A DNA stretch of 5,887 bases from DATCVA01 sp036567205 (GTDB lineage Bacteria > Pseudomonadota > Gammaproteobacteria > Burkholderiales > Burkholderiaceae_B). The translations under genes were made by a program, and so were the position numbers. Below are positions 5,870 to 5,887 of the stretch, piece by piece (the first letter of the stretch is position 1; the number at the start of each line of letters is the position of its first letter). The stretch covers positions 1-5,887 of the forward strand of contig DATCVA010000214.1 in the NCBI GenBank assembly GCA_036567205.1. Reading direction: 5' to 3'. The notes below the pieces were generated by a model. That model did no database searches. It was given only the letters and a program-made list of their open reading frames with translations, and was not told the origin of the DNA.

Positions 5870-5887
5870 GGATTGTACTTCGAGAGG
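5747..5887 (+). mobile_element. Left end of a probable IS21-family insertion sequence (runs off window)
   Basis: ktrB homology stops here and a block of degenerate 21-base repeats begins, as at the multiply repeated termini of IS21-family elements, where they serve as transposase binding sites. TG at 5747-5748 fits the TG start common in that family, though the exact boundary (about 5744-5752) cannot be fixed without the other end and the target duplication. After the repeats come a GC-rich stretch with GCCCGGCC and GGGGCGGGC (5839-5855) and a purine-rich run CGAGAGG at the very edge that could be a ribosome site for a first transposase gene (istA) just outside. No transposase codons are inside the window, so the family call rests on repeat style and recall of such ends. 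Confidence 0.6.
5751..5836 (+). repeat. Four tandem degenerate 21-base repeats
   Basis: Four units start at about 5751, 5774, 5795 and 5816, built on a core of (G)ATTCCGG-N(1-3)-ATCGTGACCA. Unit 2 is GATTCCGGCATCGTGACCAC; unit 3 differs in its first three bases and last base; units 1 and 4 carry extra bases after CCGG (TCG and TG types). The 21-base period equals two helical turns, suiting side-by-side protein binding, and equals seven codons, so the repeats stay open in the ktrB frame. Confidence 0.9.

Overview
The window looks like chromosomal DNA of a betaproteobacterium, probably in Burkholderiales and most likely Alcaligenaceae. This rests on the protein types (ImuC/DnaE2 polymerase, GatB/YqeY protein, PaaI-type thioesterase, Old Yellow Enzyme, KtrA/KtrB), the moderate GC content and the recurring TAAAAT-like -10 candidates. 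The genus call is inference; no rRNA or tRNA gene is present to anchor it.

Left part (1-2712, + strand): the window opens inside dnaE2 (imuC), the error-prone polymerase of the ImuA-ImuB-DnaE2 mutasome, and carries its intact C-terminal half. A roughly 100-base gap with two small hairpins and a possible promoter leads to yqeY. Two bases after the yqeY stop begins a hotdog-fold PaaI-family thioesterase, so these two are almost certainly co-transcribed and translationally coupled.

Middle part (2713-4387, - strand): a candidate bidirectional terminator separates the yqeY-thioesterase pair from a converging pair read leftward. The first gene of that pair is an Old Yellow Enzyme family FMN ene-reductase. 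After 33 bases it is followed by a small lipoprotein of unknown function with its own good ribosome binding site. The ene-reductase has a histidine where the family normally has an FMN-contacting arginine.

Right part (4388-5887, + strand): an AT-rich divergent intergenic region of 188 bases leads to ktrA (cytoplasmic RCK gating subunit) and ktrB (K+ channel subunit), four bases apart. ktrA is intact. ktrB is not: after about 170 residues, roughly the first of its four membrane-pore-membrane repeats plus the first helix of the second, the reading frame enters a block of 21-base degenerate repeats and soon stops. The repeats resemble the multiply repeated ends of IS21-family insertion sequences, so the simplest reading is that an IS element starts near 5747, runs off the right edge and has inactivated ktrB. 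This is the most notable event in the window. I did not find a convincing wholly undescribed system; the IS-broken K+ transporter, the unusual ene-reductase and its lipoprotein partner are the items worth a second look.
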